Assembly (NCBI GenBank): GCA_019752635.1 | Contig: JAIELX010000072.1 | Coordinates: 62,001-126,000 of the forward strand | Direction: 5' to 3' | DNA from: Candidatus Obscuribacterales bacterium | GTDB lineage: Bacteria; Cyanobacteriota; Vampirovibrionia; Obscuribacterales; Obscuribacteraceae | Length of the DNA: 64,000 bases | Shown here: piece after piece, positions 50,532-59,511 of the stretch | Position numbering within the stretch: the first letter of the stretch is position 1 | How the letters are laid out: every line of letters begins with the position of its first letter | The notes under the pieces: model-generated | What the model saw: only the letters and a program-made list of their open reading frames with translations | The model's database searches: none | Told to the model about the DNA's origin: nothing | Translations under genes and position numbers: made by a program

Positions 50532-52934
50532 TTACCCGGGGTGTTTGACTTTGACCGTCTTCTTTGCGCATTCAATCTGGCTCAAGGTCTTTCTGGTCTT
50601 GCCATTAAGTGCGCCCGTCTGTAGCTCCGCGAGCCGCATCACAATCTCTTCATTGCTTGCCGGTAGTTTCAGTTCCGGTATCTGCCCCGGAGCCGCATAG
50701 CGCAGTGCATTCTTAACCGCTGCCCACGCAGCAATTCCGAGTAGAAGCGGTGGTTCGCCGAAGGCTTTGCTTCCTTTAATATTGACCGGGTTTTGACGAT
50801 CGAGCCAGGCAACGTTCAGTATTGCGGGAGTGTCTTGAATGTTTGGAATTTTGTAAGTCGTAGGAGAGTGGCTGAGAAGAAGTCCTTCCGAGCTGTAGCG
50901 CAGGTCTTCCGTGGTGACCCAGCCCATGCCCTGGATGAAGGCTCCGATGATTTGTCCGCGAGCTATTCCAGGGTTGATCGGCGTGCCGATGTCCATTAGC
51001 AAATCGGCACGGTCGACTGTGAGATCGCCGGTGAAGCGATCGATCGTGACTTCGCAGACTGAACCACCAGTGGTGAAGTACTTGAAAGGGTTCCCTGCTG
51101 CTAACTTTTCCGGACCTGCTTCCCAGGTCCAGTCGATGCCCTGTGTCGCATAGAAGCCGCGCTCGCCCATGCTGACTCTGCTCAAGTAGCATTGCTTCAC
51201 GAGTTCTTTGAAGGTGATTCTGGTTTTTGGTCTTCGCGTGTCAAAAATCTCGCCGTTCTCAAACACTATCGTCGTAGGCGAAGGCAGTAGATCAATCTCT
51301 TTAGATGCTAGAAATACAGCCGCAACTTCTATCATGCGAGCTTTTATGATTTCGCAGGCATTCACTGCCGCACTGCCGTTTAAATCTGTTCCGCTGGAAG
51401 CTGCCGTAGCGGATGTATTGTTGTTCTTCTCTGTCGACGTAGGCATCATGATGACGCAATCAGCATCGAGATCGAATACACCGGCCACCAATTGTTTTAT
51501 GCTGGTGTTTACGCCTTGTCCCATTTCCGTAGCGCCGGTGGAGCACTGAATCGTGCCATCCAGATAGATGTTGACCAGCGCATTAGCTTGATTCAAAAAT
51601 TTGGTGTTGAACGAAATGCCGAACTTTACTAGAGTGAATGCGAGGCCTTTTAGATGAGTTTGCGATTGGGCGTTGAATTGGCTAATTTCTTCGCGGCGGC
51701 GTCTGTACTCAGAAGTTTCTTCCAACTGCCGCACGATGTCTGGCAAGCTATTTTCGGAAATAACTTGTCCGTACGGAGTGACATTGTTTTCTTCCATGCC
51801 ATACAAGTTGATCTTGCGAATATCGAGCGCGTCTTTGTTTAGGTACGTTGCTATTTCTTCAATAATGTTCTCTATGGTCACAACGCCTTGCGGTCCGCCA
51901 AAGCCCCTAAATGCGGTATTGGGCGGAAGATGTGTCTTGCAAACCCTTCCGATTATCTCCACGTCGGGAATGTAGTAAGCATTATCGGAGTGCGTCATGG
52001 CCCTGGCCATAACTGCCGTTGAGAGATCTGCCGCTGCGCCGCCATCAGAGAAAAGATTGAGCTTGAGTGCGGTTATCCGGCCTTCCGATGTGAATCCCAC
52101 TTTGTAATCGTTCTGGAACGGGTGTCGTTTACCGGTGACCTGCATATCGTGGTCTTTGTTGTAGATGATTCGTGCGGCGCGCTTCAATTTGTGGGCAACC
52201 AACGCTGCCATGGCTGCCGGATGAGTCGCCTGGCTCTCTTTTCCTCCGAATCCTCCGCCCATGCGCTTACAAATGATCACGACCTGGTTCATGTTCAGAC
52301 CGAGAATGTGCGCGATTACCTCTTGAAGCTCCGTGGGGTGTTGCGTCGAGGAGTGTACGACTATCTGGTCGTTTTCGCCGGGATAAACAATGGCTGCTTG
52401 GGACTCGAGATAGAAGTGATCTTGCCCTTGATTGAAAAATCTTCCCTCGATTACGTGATCCGCCTTACTCATTGCCTCATCGGCATTGCCGCGCTTGATT
52501 CGACGCGGAGGACCGATAAATAAGTCTTTCTCCTTAGCGGCGTCTATTGTCAGAATATTTTCCAGCGGTGTGTAAAGGACTTCGATTGCCTTGCGCGCCT
52601 CGGCGATTGCTTTCATGCTTTCGGCGGCAATCACCACGAGCGGATGGCCCATGAATTCGATCTCTTCTTCTACTAGCAGAACTTCGTCGTGAAGGATGGG
52701 GCCGAATCTGTTTTCACCAGGAATATCCTTGTGGGTATAAAGGGCTACCACTCCGGGAACCTTACGCGCTTCGTCCAGCGCCAGTTGCTCGACGCGAGCG
52801 TGTGAGACCGGCGCGTAGAAGAAGTCGACATAGAGCTCGCCGCGCATTGGCGGAACGTCATCCAAATAGGTTGACCGTCCCGAGACATGTCCTTTCGCTG
52901 AGTCGTGCGGAATATTCTTGCCTATTGCCGACAT
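50532..52934 (-). CDS. xdhB: Xanthine dehydrogenase, molybdenum-binding subunit
   Basis: The large subunit binds the molybdopterin and performs hydroxylation of xanthine or hypoxanthine. It opens with an HVSGRSTYLDD start typical of XdhB. Motifs in order: MGGGFGGKESQATHPAA near residue 225 (cofactor contact), NTAFRGFGGPQGVV near residue 320 with the substrate-binding Arg, GATEMGQGVNTSIKQ, and KAFGEPPLLLGIAAWAAVKNAL near residue 730 with the catalytic Glu. All active-site residues for a xanthine dehydrogenase are visible. The ATG overlaps the stop of XdhA by 13 bases. No other purine-breakdown gene is nearby. Confidence 0.95.
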   Translation of the reverse strand: MSAIGKNIPHDSAKGHVSGRSTYLDDVPPMRGELYVDFFYAPVSHARVEQLALDEARKVPGVVALYTHKDIPGENRFGPILHDEVLLVEEEIEFMGHPLVVIAAESMKAIAEARKAIEVLYTPLENILTIDAAKEKDLFIGPPRRIKRGNADEAMSKADHVIEGRFFNQGQDHFYLESQAAIVYPGENDQIVVHSSTQHPTELQEVIAHILGLNMNQVVIICKRMGGGFGGKESQATHPAAMAALVAHKLKRAARIIYNKDHDMQVTGKRHPFQNDYKVGFTSEGRITALKLNLFSDGGAAADLSTAVMARAMTHSDNAYYIPDVEIIGRVCKTHLPPNTAFRGFGGPQGVVTIENIIEEIATYLNKDALDIRKINLYGMEENNVTPYGQVISENSLPDIVRQLEETSEYRRRREEISQFNAQSQTHLKGLAFTLVKFGISFNTKFLNQANALVNIYLDGTIQCSTGATEMGQGVNTSIKQLVAGVFDLDADCVIMMPTSTEKNNNTSATAASSGTDLNGSAAVNACEIIKARMIEVAAVFLASKEIDLLPSPTTIVFENGEIFDTRRPKTRITFKELVKQCYLSRVSMGERGFYATQGIDWTWEAGPEKLAAGNPFKYFTTGGSVCEVTIDRFTGDLTVDRADLLMDIGTPINPGIARGQIIGAFIQGMGWVTTEDLRYSSEGLLLSHSPTTYKIPNIQDTPAILNVAWLDRQNPVNIKGSKAFGEPPLLLGIAAWAAVKNALRYAAPGQIPELKLPASNEEIVMRLAELQTGALNGKTRKTLSQIECAKKTVKVKHPG

Positions 52935-54367
52935 GCCGGTGTTCTCCCTGCCTGATTGACTTCATGAAAGAATTTGAGAAGAATGTTGCGTCCGAGCTGA
53001 TTGCGAAATTCCTTGGAGCCGCGTACATCCGAAATCGGTGTGATTTCGTCTAATGCGACTTTGCCGGCCAAATGCATTGTTTCCAGAGTGAATGGCTTGC
53101 CTTTGAGAAATTTTTCCAGTTCCGGCATTCTTTTCACTACTGCGGCAACTCCGCCGTACGCTACGGCGACATCGGATATGGTGCCACCATCGAGAGAAAC
53201 TCTGAAGGCCGCAGTAAATGCAGAGATATCCAAGTGCTTGCGTTTTGAAACTTTGTAGAGTTTCAAAACCTCGTTGGCTGCGGGCAGCTGAAAGACTATT
53301 CTGTGTATGAGTTCGTTCGACTGCATATCGCACTTCTTGTAGCCCTGGTAGAACTCAGTGATTTTTACGCGTCGCTTGCCGCCGGTACTTATCAATTCTA
53401 GTTCCGCGTCAAGAACGAACATTGCCGGGGGCGTATCTGCAATTGGGGAAGCGTTTGCAATATTGCCGGCAAGCGTACCTGCATTGCGTATTTGAGGCGA
53501 ACCAAATAGCCACAGCAGGTGATGCAACTGTGGCAGCTTTTCCCGAAGAAAGTCTTCCATCTTCGCCAGAGTGACCGAACCGCCGACCGAAAGCATGTCA
53601 CCGTCGATAGTGATTTCGTTCATGCCTTGTAGTCGGCTGAGGCTCAACACGTTTTGCGGATCGAAACCACGCTTATTTATGTTAACGCATACATCGGTTC
53701 CACCGGCAACAATGGTTGCCTCCGGCCACTTTGCACGGTAGGCGACCGCTTGTTCAACATTGACGGGAATGTACACTCGATGTTTGCCGTGCACGAATTC
53801 AACTTCGGATTGGTTTGCCGCGAGCAATTCGTTGCGGATCGATTCCGGCGGATACAACTCACGAAGACGTGTAATTTCTTCTACCGGTACGTTCAGTCCT
53901 GCGTCGATAATCGGTTGATAACCCGTGCAGCGGCAGAGATTGCCGGTCAAAGCGTCTTTGATTGCTTGCGGGCAAGGACTCGGTTCGCGGTCATACAATT
54001 CGCACATGGCAACGACGAATCCGGGGGTACAGAATCCGCACTGGGTGCCATGACAATCCACCATGGATTGTTGTACTGGATTTAGATCGCCGTTCGGTTG
54101 TGTCAGACCTTCGACCGTTATGATGTGTGCACCGTCGAGTTGGTACAGGTATTGAATGCAAGAATTGAGGGTGCGGTAATTGATGTCGTCGCCTTGCAGC
54201 CGTCCAACCAAAACAGAGCAGGCTCCGCAGTCGCCTTCTTCGCATACGACCTTGGTACCGGTAGCGAACGCTATATAGCGCAAGTAGCTGGAAAGTGGCA
54301 TTAAAGCTTGCTCTCCGGCAACCTTATGCTGTTTGCCGTTAACGTAAAAAAGTAAGTAGTCTCTCAT
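52922..54367 (-). CDS. xdhA: Xanthine dehydrogenase, iron-sulfur and FAD subunit
   Basis: The small subunit passes electrons from the molybdenum site to NAD. The plant-type 2Fe-2S cluster is CEEGDCGACSVLVG near residue 42, and the second cluster domain has HGTQCGFCTPGFV and GNLCRCTGYQPI. The FAD domain starts at about residue 190 with YRAKWPEATIVAGGTDV and has SPIADTPPAMFVLDAEL; the C-terminal domain follows. The fused order 2Fe2S-FAD is that of bacterial XdhA. ATG 54367, with GTGGA six bases upstream, gives the typical family start; two further ATGs up to 54421 extend it by 18 residues. Confidence 0.94.
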   Translation of the reverse strand: MRDYLLFYVNGKQHKVAGEQALMPLSSYLRYIAFATGTKVVCEEGDCGACSVLVGRLQGDDINYRTLNSCIQYLYQLDGAHIITVEGLTQPNGDLNPVQQSMVDCHGTQCGFCTPGFVVAMCELYDREPSPCPQAIKDALTGNLCRCTGYQPIIDAGLNVPVEEITRLRELYPPESIRNELLAANQSEVEFVHGKHRVYIPVNVEQAVAYRAKWPEATIVAGGTDVCVNINKRGFDPQNVLSLSRLQGMNEITIDGDMLSVGGSVTLAKMEDFLREKLPQLHHLLWLFGSPQIRNAGTLAGNIANASPIADTPPAMFVLDAELELISTGGKRRVKITEFYQGYKKCDMQSNELIHRIVFQLPAANEVLKLYKVSKRKHLDISAFTAAFRVSLDGGTISDVAVAYGGVAAVVKRMPELEKFLKGKPFTLETMHLAGKVALDEITPISDVRGSKEFRNQLGRNILLKFFHEVNQAGRTPACRQ

Positions 54368-54592
54368 TTCCGGTCCACTCTGGTTCCACTCGACCGTTAG
54401 TCCGTGCATATCATAAGGCATCGTAAACTATATGTGTTGTATCCAGAGGCAATTTCCACCGACGAATCGGATGGTCTGCGGGCTCCAGGGTGGAGCGGAT
54501 GCGGGATTTAGTCGGTTCTCGCATGCACAATACTCCCTACTCGGTGGGCTCTAGAACGATTCAAAGCTGTTCGCAGTTGGTTTGCCGAGATT

Positions 54593-55642
54593 TTATTCAG
54601 TCTCGTATTTGGCGGTTTTCGCTTGCCTTTCTGCACTCTCTTTCTTTCGGTTCAGCGTGTCAAAATCAAACGAATTGCTCGCGAGGTGCTTTAGCATGTC
54701 GGCAGCTTCAGTATATTGCCGTGCCGCTTGAGCGAACAATGCAACTGCTTGTGCGTTGCGGCTCGTTTTGAAGCAATGATGTCCCCATTCCAAATAGAGG
54801 TCACCCATTTCGACTTTCGCTTCCGCCGCTCCCACAGACTGGTGTCCTTGAGAGGTTTCACGAATATTCAAAACCGTTGCAAGACATTTCTCTGCAGCGG
54901 GATAGTCTCTTTCAAATTGAAACCCTTTGGCAAGCATGGAATAGGGTTTCACCAGACCGGGAGAAATGCTTCCCATGTATGGCTTCATCAGATCAATATA
55001 GTTGGTGCATTGATGTATAGCCGCAGTGGCATCATATTTGTCAAATTCGGACAGCGGTTTGTCGAATCGAAGCAAGAAGGGGTAGGTGAGGACCTGACCG
55101 CATCCGAAATTGATTGCATTTTCGGGCGACATGTTTGTTAGCTTGACGGCTACCTTGCGCGCTGCGGAAAACTCTTGTTCATCCTCAAATACCCACTTGA
55201 GCCTGGTCAAACAGCTTAGGTACTGATCGGAGGTGGTACCGTAGAGAGCCTTTGCGTTGGTGCCGGCTTCGAAAAACAGAGAGTGTGCCTTGGGAAGGTT
55301 CTTTTGACGATAGGCATAATTTGCTTTTGCAAAGGTGTCCGTCCAGCTATATTCCTGATACCGACGAACCAAAACGGGGTAGAAGAGGCAGGCTAAGAGT
55401 ACTCCGTAGATCAGCATCAAACTAGGCGCGTAACGCAATTCGCCGCTATCGAGGCAAGGGGCCCGGTTTGGCGAATTACTCGAAATGGTGCTGCCATCTG
55501 CGTTTAGATTTTCGCTACTCTTTGGGCAAGGTGCGACCTTTGTAGCGTCGCTTCCCTCATCCGGTGCCTCAGGTAGTGCATCATTGATCACGAGCTTTGG
55601 CTGCACTGTACTGTCGTTCCGTAGCTTTCTCTTGCGGATCAT
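54593..55642 (-). CDS. Membrane-anchored helical-repeat (TPR-like) protein, function unknown
   Basis: No full family is recognised. A disordered, Ser/Pro/Asp-rich leader of about 70 residues is followed by one span (APSLMLIYGVLLACLFYPVLV) and about 240 residues of paired helices with TPR-like spacing, e.g. ANYAYRQKNLPKAHSLFFEAG, AKGFQFERDYPAAEKCLATVL and QAVALFAQAARQYTEAADML. The layout, cytoplasmic tail then exterior repeats, matches the non-kinase part of the kinase genes nearby. It stands alone between xdhA and a CoA-transferase gene on the same strand. Confidence 0.75.
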   Translation of the reverse strand: MIRKRKLRNDSTVQPKLVINDALPEAPDEGSDATKVAPCPKSSENLNADGSTISSNSPNRAPCLDSGELRYAPSLMLIYGVLLACLFYPVLVRRYQEYSWTDTFAKANYAYRQKNLPKAHSLFFEAGTNAKALYGTTSDQYLSCLTRLKWVFEDEQEFSAARKVAVKLTNMSPENAINFGCGQVLTYPFLLRFDKPLSEFDKYDATAAIHQCTNYIDLMKPYMGSISPGLVKPYSMLAKGFQFERDYPAAEKCLATVLNIRETSQGHQSVGAAEAKVEMGDLYLEWGHHCFKTSRNAQAVALFAQAARQYTEAADMLKHLASNSFDFDTLNRKKESAERQAKTAKYETE

Positions 55643-55776
55643 GGCAATCGTGGCTACCTCCGCACCAGTAACTTTTTCCTGAGTTAACAGGTTCTGTCGG
55701 TGCTAGCACTATATTCCCGGAAGAAGCCTCGTTTTTCATCACACATAGGCATAAAATCCGCTGAAAGCGATCAGTG

Positions 55777-56982
55777 TCATTGCGTGCAATATTTGGCGGA
55801 CGTTAGATTTGGCGACGGAATCACTTTCGAAGCCGCCAGAGCCTCAATTTCTTTGTTTGAATAACCAAGTTCGGCCAGCATCAACGCACTGCTTTCTGCT
55901 ATGTCTGGATGCGCGATAGTGCTTTCGCCGTGCTTGCGGTCGAATGGCAGGGGGGCTCGCATCTGGGTGACGTTGCCGAGTACCGGATGAACCAGTGTGT
56001 GGAACATCTTGCGTTCTTGAACAGGTAGCAAGTTGATCGCTTCTTCAATGGTATTTACCGGTGAAACGCAGCAGTCTCCCTCTGCAAAAACTTCCATCCA
56101 TTGCGCCAAAGTTTTCTGTGCGAAGATCTCGTCAAGCTGCTTACGCAGCTCGGGCTGCGCTCCGAATGGCAGCATTGCTATCCACTCCGGATGACCGAGC
56201 TTCCGGCAAAATATCTCCCAGAATTGCGGCTCCAGAGGCGCCGCTGCCAGAAAGCGGCCGTCGGCACATTTATAAATGTTGTAGTTGGCAATCTCGCTTC
56301 GATGCGACGGGTCCGATTCCACGGGCGGACGGCTAAAGTACGCTTGGGCTGCGGATACAAGCGACTGCATGTAGATCGTGCTGTCGAACATGCTCACGTC
56401 AAGGTGCTTTCCCTTCCCCGTGTGATTACGTTGCAAGATACCGCTGACCACTGACAGGGCGGAGAACAAAGCGGTGGTGAAATCAGTCAGCAAGTTGCCT
56501 GGTACAAAAGGATGGTTGTCTTGGGGACGATTTAGCCAAAGTGTGCCCGTTTCAGCTTGCAAATTGAGGTCGTGTCCGGGGCGTTGGTTCCAGGCACTGT
56601 TCTGACCGTAGCTGGAGATGGACAGGTATACAAGCTTGGGATTAGCCGCGTGTACTTTGCCGAACCCTAATCCCAGCCGCCCCATAACTCCAGGGCGGAA
56701 ATTCTCAAGCAAAACGTCCGTGCCCTTGATCAGCTTGTAAACCACTTCGCGACCCTGCTCATTTTTCAGGTCCAGGGCCAATCGCTTTTCATCGCGGTGC
56801 AGACACCAGTAATAGAGGCTCTCACCTTTTACGATCGGCGGTAAAAACTTCACCAGTCCCGGTGTTATTCGCTCAACTCTTATCACCTCGGCGCCGAGGT
56901 CGCGCAACAGCGCTGATGTCAGCTCACCGGGAAGGAGATGGGTGAAATCTAGAACCTTTATATCTTGCAGTGGCAATGTCAT
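55777..56982 (-). CDS. CaiB/BaiF-family (class III) CoA-transferase
   Basis: A class III CoA-transferase that moves CoA between carboxylic acids, or an alpha-methylacyl-CoA racemase relative. IKVLDFTHLLPGELTSALLRDLGAEVIRVE at the N-terminus, in its usual V-L-D-[LF]-[ST] form, VLLENFRPGVMGRLGLGF near residue 95, and QRPGHDLNLQAETG with the catalytic Asp near residue 155 are diagnostic. GKGKHLDVSMFDSTIYMQ follows. ATG 56982 gives a family-like start; a further ATG at 57024 adds a 14-residue hydrophobic leader. The neighbour upstream, divergent, is a secreted esterase. The acid substrate is unknown. Confidence 0.9.
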   Translation of the reverse strand: MTLPLQDIKVLDFTHLLPGELTSALLRDLGAEVIRVERITPGLVKFLPPIVKGESLYYWCLHRDEKRLALDLKNEQGREVVYKLIKGTDVLLENFRPGVMGRLGLGFGKVHAANPKLVYLSISSYGQNSAWNQRPGHDLNLQAETGTLWLNRPQDNHPFVPGNLLTDFTTALFSALSVVSGILQRNHTGKGKHLDVSMFDSTIYMQSLVSAAQAYFSRPPVESDPSHRSEIANYNIYKCADGRFLAAAPLEPQFWEIFCRKLGHPEWIAMLPFGAQPELRKQLDEIFAQKTLAQWMEVFAEGDCCVSPVNTIEEAINLLPVQERKMFHTLVHPVLGNVTQMRAPLPFDRKHGESTIAHPDIAESSALMLAELGYSNKEIEALAASKVIPSPNLTSAKYCTQ

Positions 56983-57064
56983 AGGTAGCAAGCTCGATAA
57001 CCGACAGAAGAGTGATGTTACCATGGCTTGAGAAACGCCTTCTCATGAGAGACTGATCACTAGA

Positions 57065-58153
57065 ATGCCAAGTTATCTTTCCACCAATGCCTCGGGCGAC
57101 GTGTGTGCTGGTCGCAAACGAAGCTGGCGCAAGGTCTGCATCGCTTCTGCAGTGATCATTTTGGCAACGGTGCATACTGGTACACTGGCTCAGGTTGAAG
57201 AGGAGCTGCCGGCAACGGTGGAGCAGGATACCGTGGATCATGGTTTGACCAAGCGTAGCTTGAATTTCAAGGGACTTGAGCGAACCTATCGGGTCTACGT
57301 TCCCGGTTCGTACACCGGGAAGAAAAGGGTGCCGCTGGTCTTTCTGCTGCACGGTGGAGGCTCTGACGGGCGGAGGATGGATCGTTTTACCGGCTTCAAT
57401 CGCATCGCAGAAGATGAAGCCTTGATCCTTGTTGCACCTGACGGTGTTGGTAGACATTGGAATGACGGACGGGTTTCGACCGGATACAAAGCTCACGAAA
57501 CGGATATAGATGATGTTGGTTTCGTATCGCGCTTGATCGATCTGCTCAGCGTTGAATTCCAGATCGACACGAACAGAATTTATGTCGCGGGTATTTCGAA
57601 CGGCGGAATGATGTCTAATCGTTTGGGCCTCGAATTGCCCGACCGGCTCGCGGCGATTGCGTCGGTGGCTGCTTCTCTCCCGGAGCCTCTTGCGCAAAAA
57701 ACCTTCAAATCGCAGCCAATTCCCGTAATTATTGTCAACGGCACGGACGACCCGCTGGTGCCATGGAACGGCGGCGATGTTCGTGTGTTTAGAAAGTCGG
57801 CAGGACGTGTGCTATCGACTCCAGACACAGTTCAGTTCTGGCTGAAGCACAATAAGTGCTCCAGCCAGCCGGTTACCGGTCCGGTGCCGGATAATGATCC
57901 CGGTGATGGCATTAGGGTAATCAAATCTGAATATTATAGTGGCGCCAATGGTGTCGGTGATGTAACGCTCTATGCTGTAGAAGGTGGCGGGCACACATGG
58001 CATGGACCGCGTCCTCTCGTTCAGTATTTGCCAGCGGCTTTGATCGGTCGCGCATCGAAAGACTTTGATGCCACTGAGGCGATTTGGGAATTTTTTCAGA
58101 AACACCCGCGCTCCGATGGTCGTTGTGTTACTGGTACGAGAGTGCAGGAATGA
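57065..58153 (+). CDS. Secreted polyhydroxybutyrate depolymerase / feruloyl-esterase-like hydrolase (LpqC family)
   Basis: An alpha/beta hydrolase with a hydrophobic signal (VCIASAVIILATVHTGTLAQ). RTYRVYVPGSY and PLVFLLHGGGSDGR open the domain, the nucleophile is in YVAGISNGGMMSNRL near residue 178, the acid is probably in NGTDDPLVPWNGG, and the catalytic His is in EGGGHTWHG near residue 310. This combination defines the PHB depolymerase/esterase family; the true substrate could be PHB oligomers, plant ester or another ester. Its stop overlaps the start of an MFS exporter gene (ATGA), so they are translationally coupled, which suggests that the product is taken up by the transporter. Confidence 0.87.
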   Translation: MPSYLSTNASGDVCAGRKRSWRKVCIASAVIILATVHTGTLAQVEEELPATVEQDTVDHGLTKRSLNFKGLERTYRVYVPGSYTGKKRVPLVFLLHGGGSDGRRMDRFTGFNRIAEDEALILVAPDGVGRHWNDGRVSTGYKAHETDIDDVGFVSRLIDLLSVEFQIDTNRIYVAGISNGGMMSNRLGLELPDRLAAIASVAASLPEPLAQKTFKSQPIPVIIVNGTDDPLVPWNGGDVRVFRKSAGRVLSTPDTVQFWLKHNKCSSQPVTGPVPDNDPGDGIRVIKSEYYSGANGVGDVTLYAVEGGGHTWHGPRPLVQYLPAALIGRASKDFDATEAIWEFFQKHPRSDGRCVTGTRVQE

Positions 58154-59511
58154 CGGAAAGTTTGGATATGGAAAAAGTTACCACTGCGCCTAAAGGCGAG
58201 ATCTTCGCCTGGGCGATGTACGACTTTGCAAACTCAGCGTTTACAACTGTTGTAGCAACGGCGCTATTCAACCCCTACTTTGTCAAAGTTGTCGCCGGGG
58301 ACGAGGCGGGGCTACAACCGGGGCAGGGAACGTTTCTTCTCACCACGAGCATCTGTATGGCAAGTTTGGCTGTTGTGCTGACGGCGCCAATGATAGGCAC
58401 CATTGGTGATGCTCTGGCATGCAAAAAGAAATTGCTCCTTGTATCCACGATTGTGTGTGTGATCGGAACGGCAATGCTTTCTCAAGTCGGTCCTGGTGCC
58501 TACGTTGCAGGCATCGCATTCCTCGTTATGTCGAACTTTGCATTTGGCACGGGGGAGAATCTGATTGCTGCATTTCTTCCTGAGCTGGCCGGCAAGGAGG
58601 ATATGGGTAAGGTTTCGGCATTCGGTTGGGCCGTCGGATATATCGGTGGTTTGTCAACGCTGGCAGTTTGCCTGTGGTACATCTCCTATGCTCGAGGACT
58701 GGGACAAACGGCTCAAGACTTTATTCCCGTCACCATGTTGATTACTGCGACAGCGTATCTGATTGGGGCGATACCTACCTTCTTGTTCGTTAAGGAGCGG
58801 GCTCGCCCGGATCCAAGTGTCGCCGGAAGAGGGATTGGCTTCGCGGAAGTTGGACTTTTCTTTTCAACGGGGTTCAAGCGATTAGGTGAAACGATCCAGC
58901 ATGCTCGCCGGTATCAGGATCTATTTCGATTTTTGATCACACTGCTGATTTACAGTTGCGGTACTTCTACTGTTGTAAGTCTGGCGTCGGTCTATTCACA
59001 GGAAGCGATGGGCTTTACCGAGACCGATTCAGTGAAGCTAATCTTTGTCGTGAATATTACTGCGGCTCTTGGTGCCTTCGGAATTGGTTTTATTCAAGAC
59101 AAACTGGGGTCTGTTCGCACTTTGGCTATTGCGCTCTGCATGTGGAGTGTGGCAACAGTCTCAGCCTACTTCTGCACCAGCGTTAACTTGTTTTGGGTGA
59201 TTGCTAATGTAATCGGATTGGCGATGGGGGCCAGCGGGTCTGCCGGTAGAGCGCTGGTGGGATTATTTTCGCCTCAGGGGCGTTCCGGCGAATTTTTCGG
59301 ATTGTGGGGGTTCGCTGGAAAGATGGCCGCTGCGATCGGGCCTCTGAGTTTCGGTTTGGTTAATCTTGCTACTGGTGGCAACTGTCGCTTGGCGCTGCTC
59401 TCTACCACGATCTTCTTCATCGCCGGTCTGGCACTTCTTTTGACGGTCAATGAGAAACGAGGACACGAAGCTGCGGTTCTCACAGCTGTTGTGGACGAAG
59501 TTACTCAGTAG
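58150..59511 (+). CDS. MFS transporter of the UMF1 (Atg22-like) group
   Basis: A 12-span permease of 453 residues. The opening EIFAWAMYDFANSAFTTVVATALFNPYF is the specific UMF1 motif (W-x-x-Y-D-x-A-N-S) near residue 16, given here in part (YDFANSAF). Other marks are APMIGTIGDALACKKKLL in the first cytoplasmic loop, FGTGENLIAAFLPELAG and the final GLWGFAGKMAAAIGP. ATG 58150 gives the family start and overlaps the esterase stop; the upstream frame extension is a shadow. Members are thought to move amino acids or unknown small molecules. The 3' end overlaps the convergent kinase gene by seven bases. Confidence 0.9.
   Translation: MTESLDMEKVTTAPKGEIFAWAMYDFANSAFTTVVATALFNPYFVKVVAGDEAGLQPGQGTFLLTTSICMASLAVVLTAPMIGTIGDALACKKKLLLVSTIVCVIGTAMLSQVGPGAYVAGIAFLVMSNFAFGTGENLIAAFLPELAGKEDMGKVSAFGWAVGYIGGLSTLAVCLWYISYARGLGQTAQDFIPVTMLITATAYLIGAIPTFLFVKERARPDPSVAGRGIGFAEVGLFFSTGFKRLGETIQHARRYQDLFRFLITLLIYSCGTSTVVSLASVYSQEAMGFTETDSVKLIFVVNITAALGAFGIGFIQDKLGSVRTLAIALCMWSVATVSAYFCTSVNLFWVIANVIGLAMGASGSAGRALVGLFSPQGRSGEFFGLWGFAGKMAAAIGPLSFGLVNLATGGNCRLALLSTTIFFIAGLALLLTVNEKRGHEAAVLTAVVDEVTQ

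Noticed and set aside
56924..57697. 257-codon minus-strand open frame opposite the secreted esterase
   Set aside because: It lies antisense to a well-supported alpha/beta hydrolase and the start of a CoA-transferase, with no domain, odd composition and no ribosome site.
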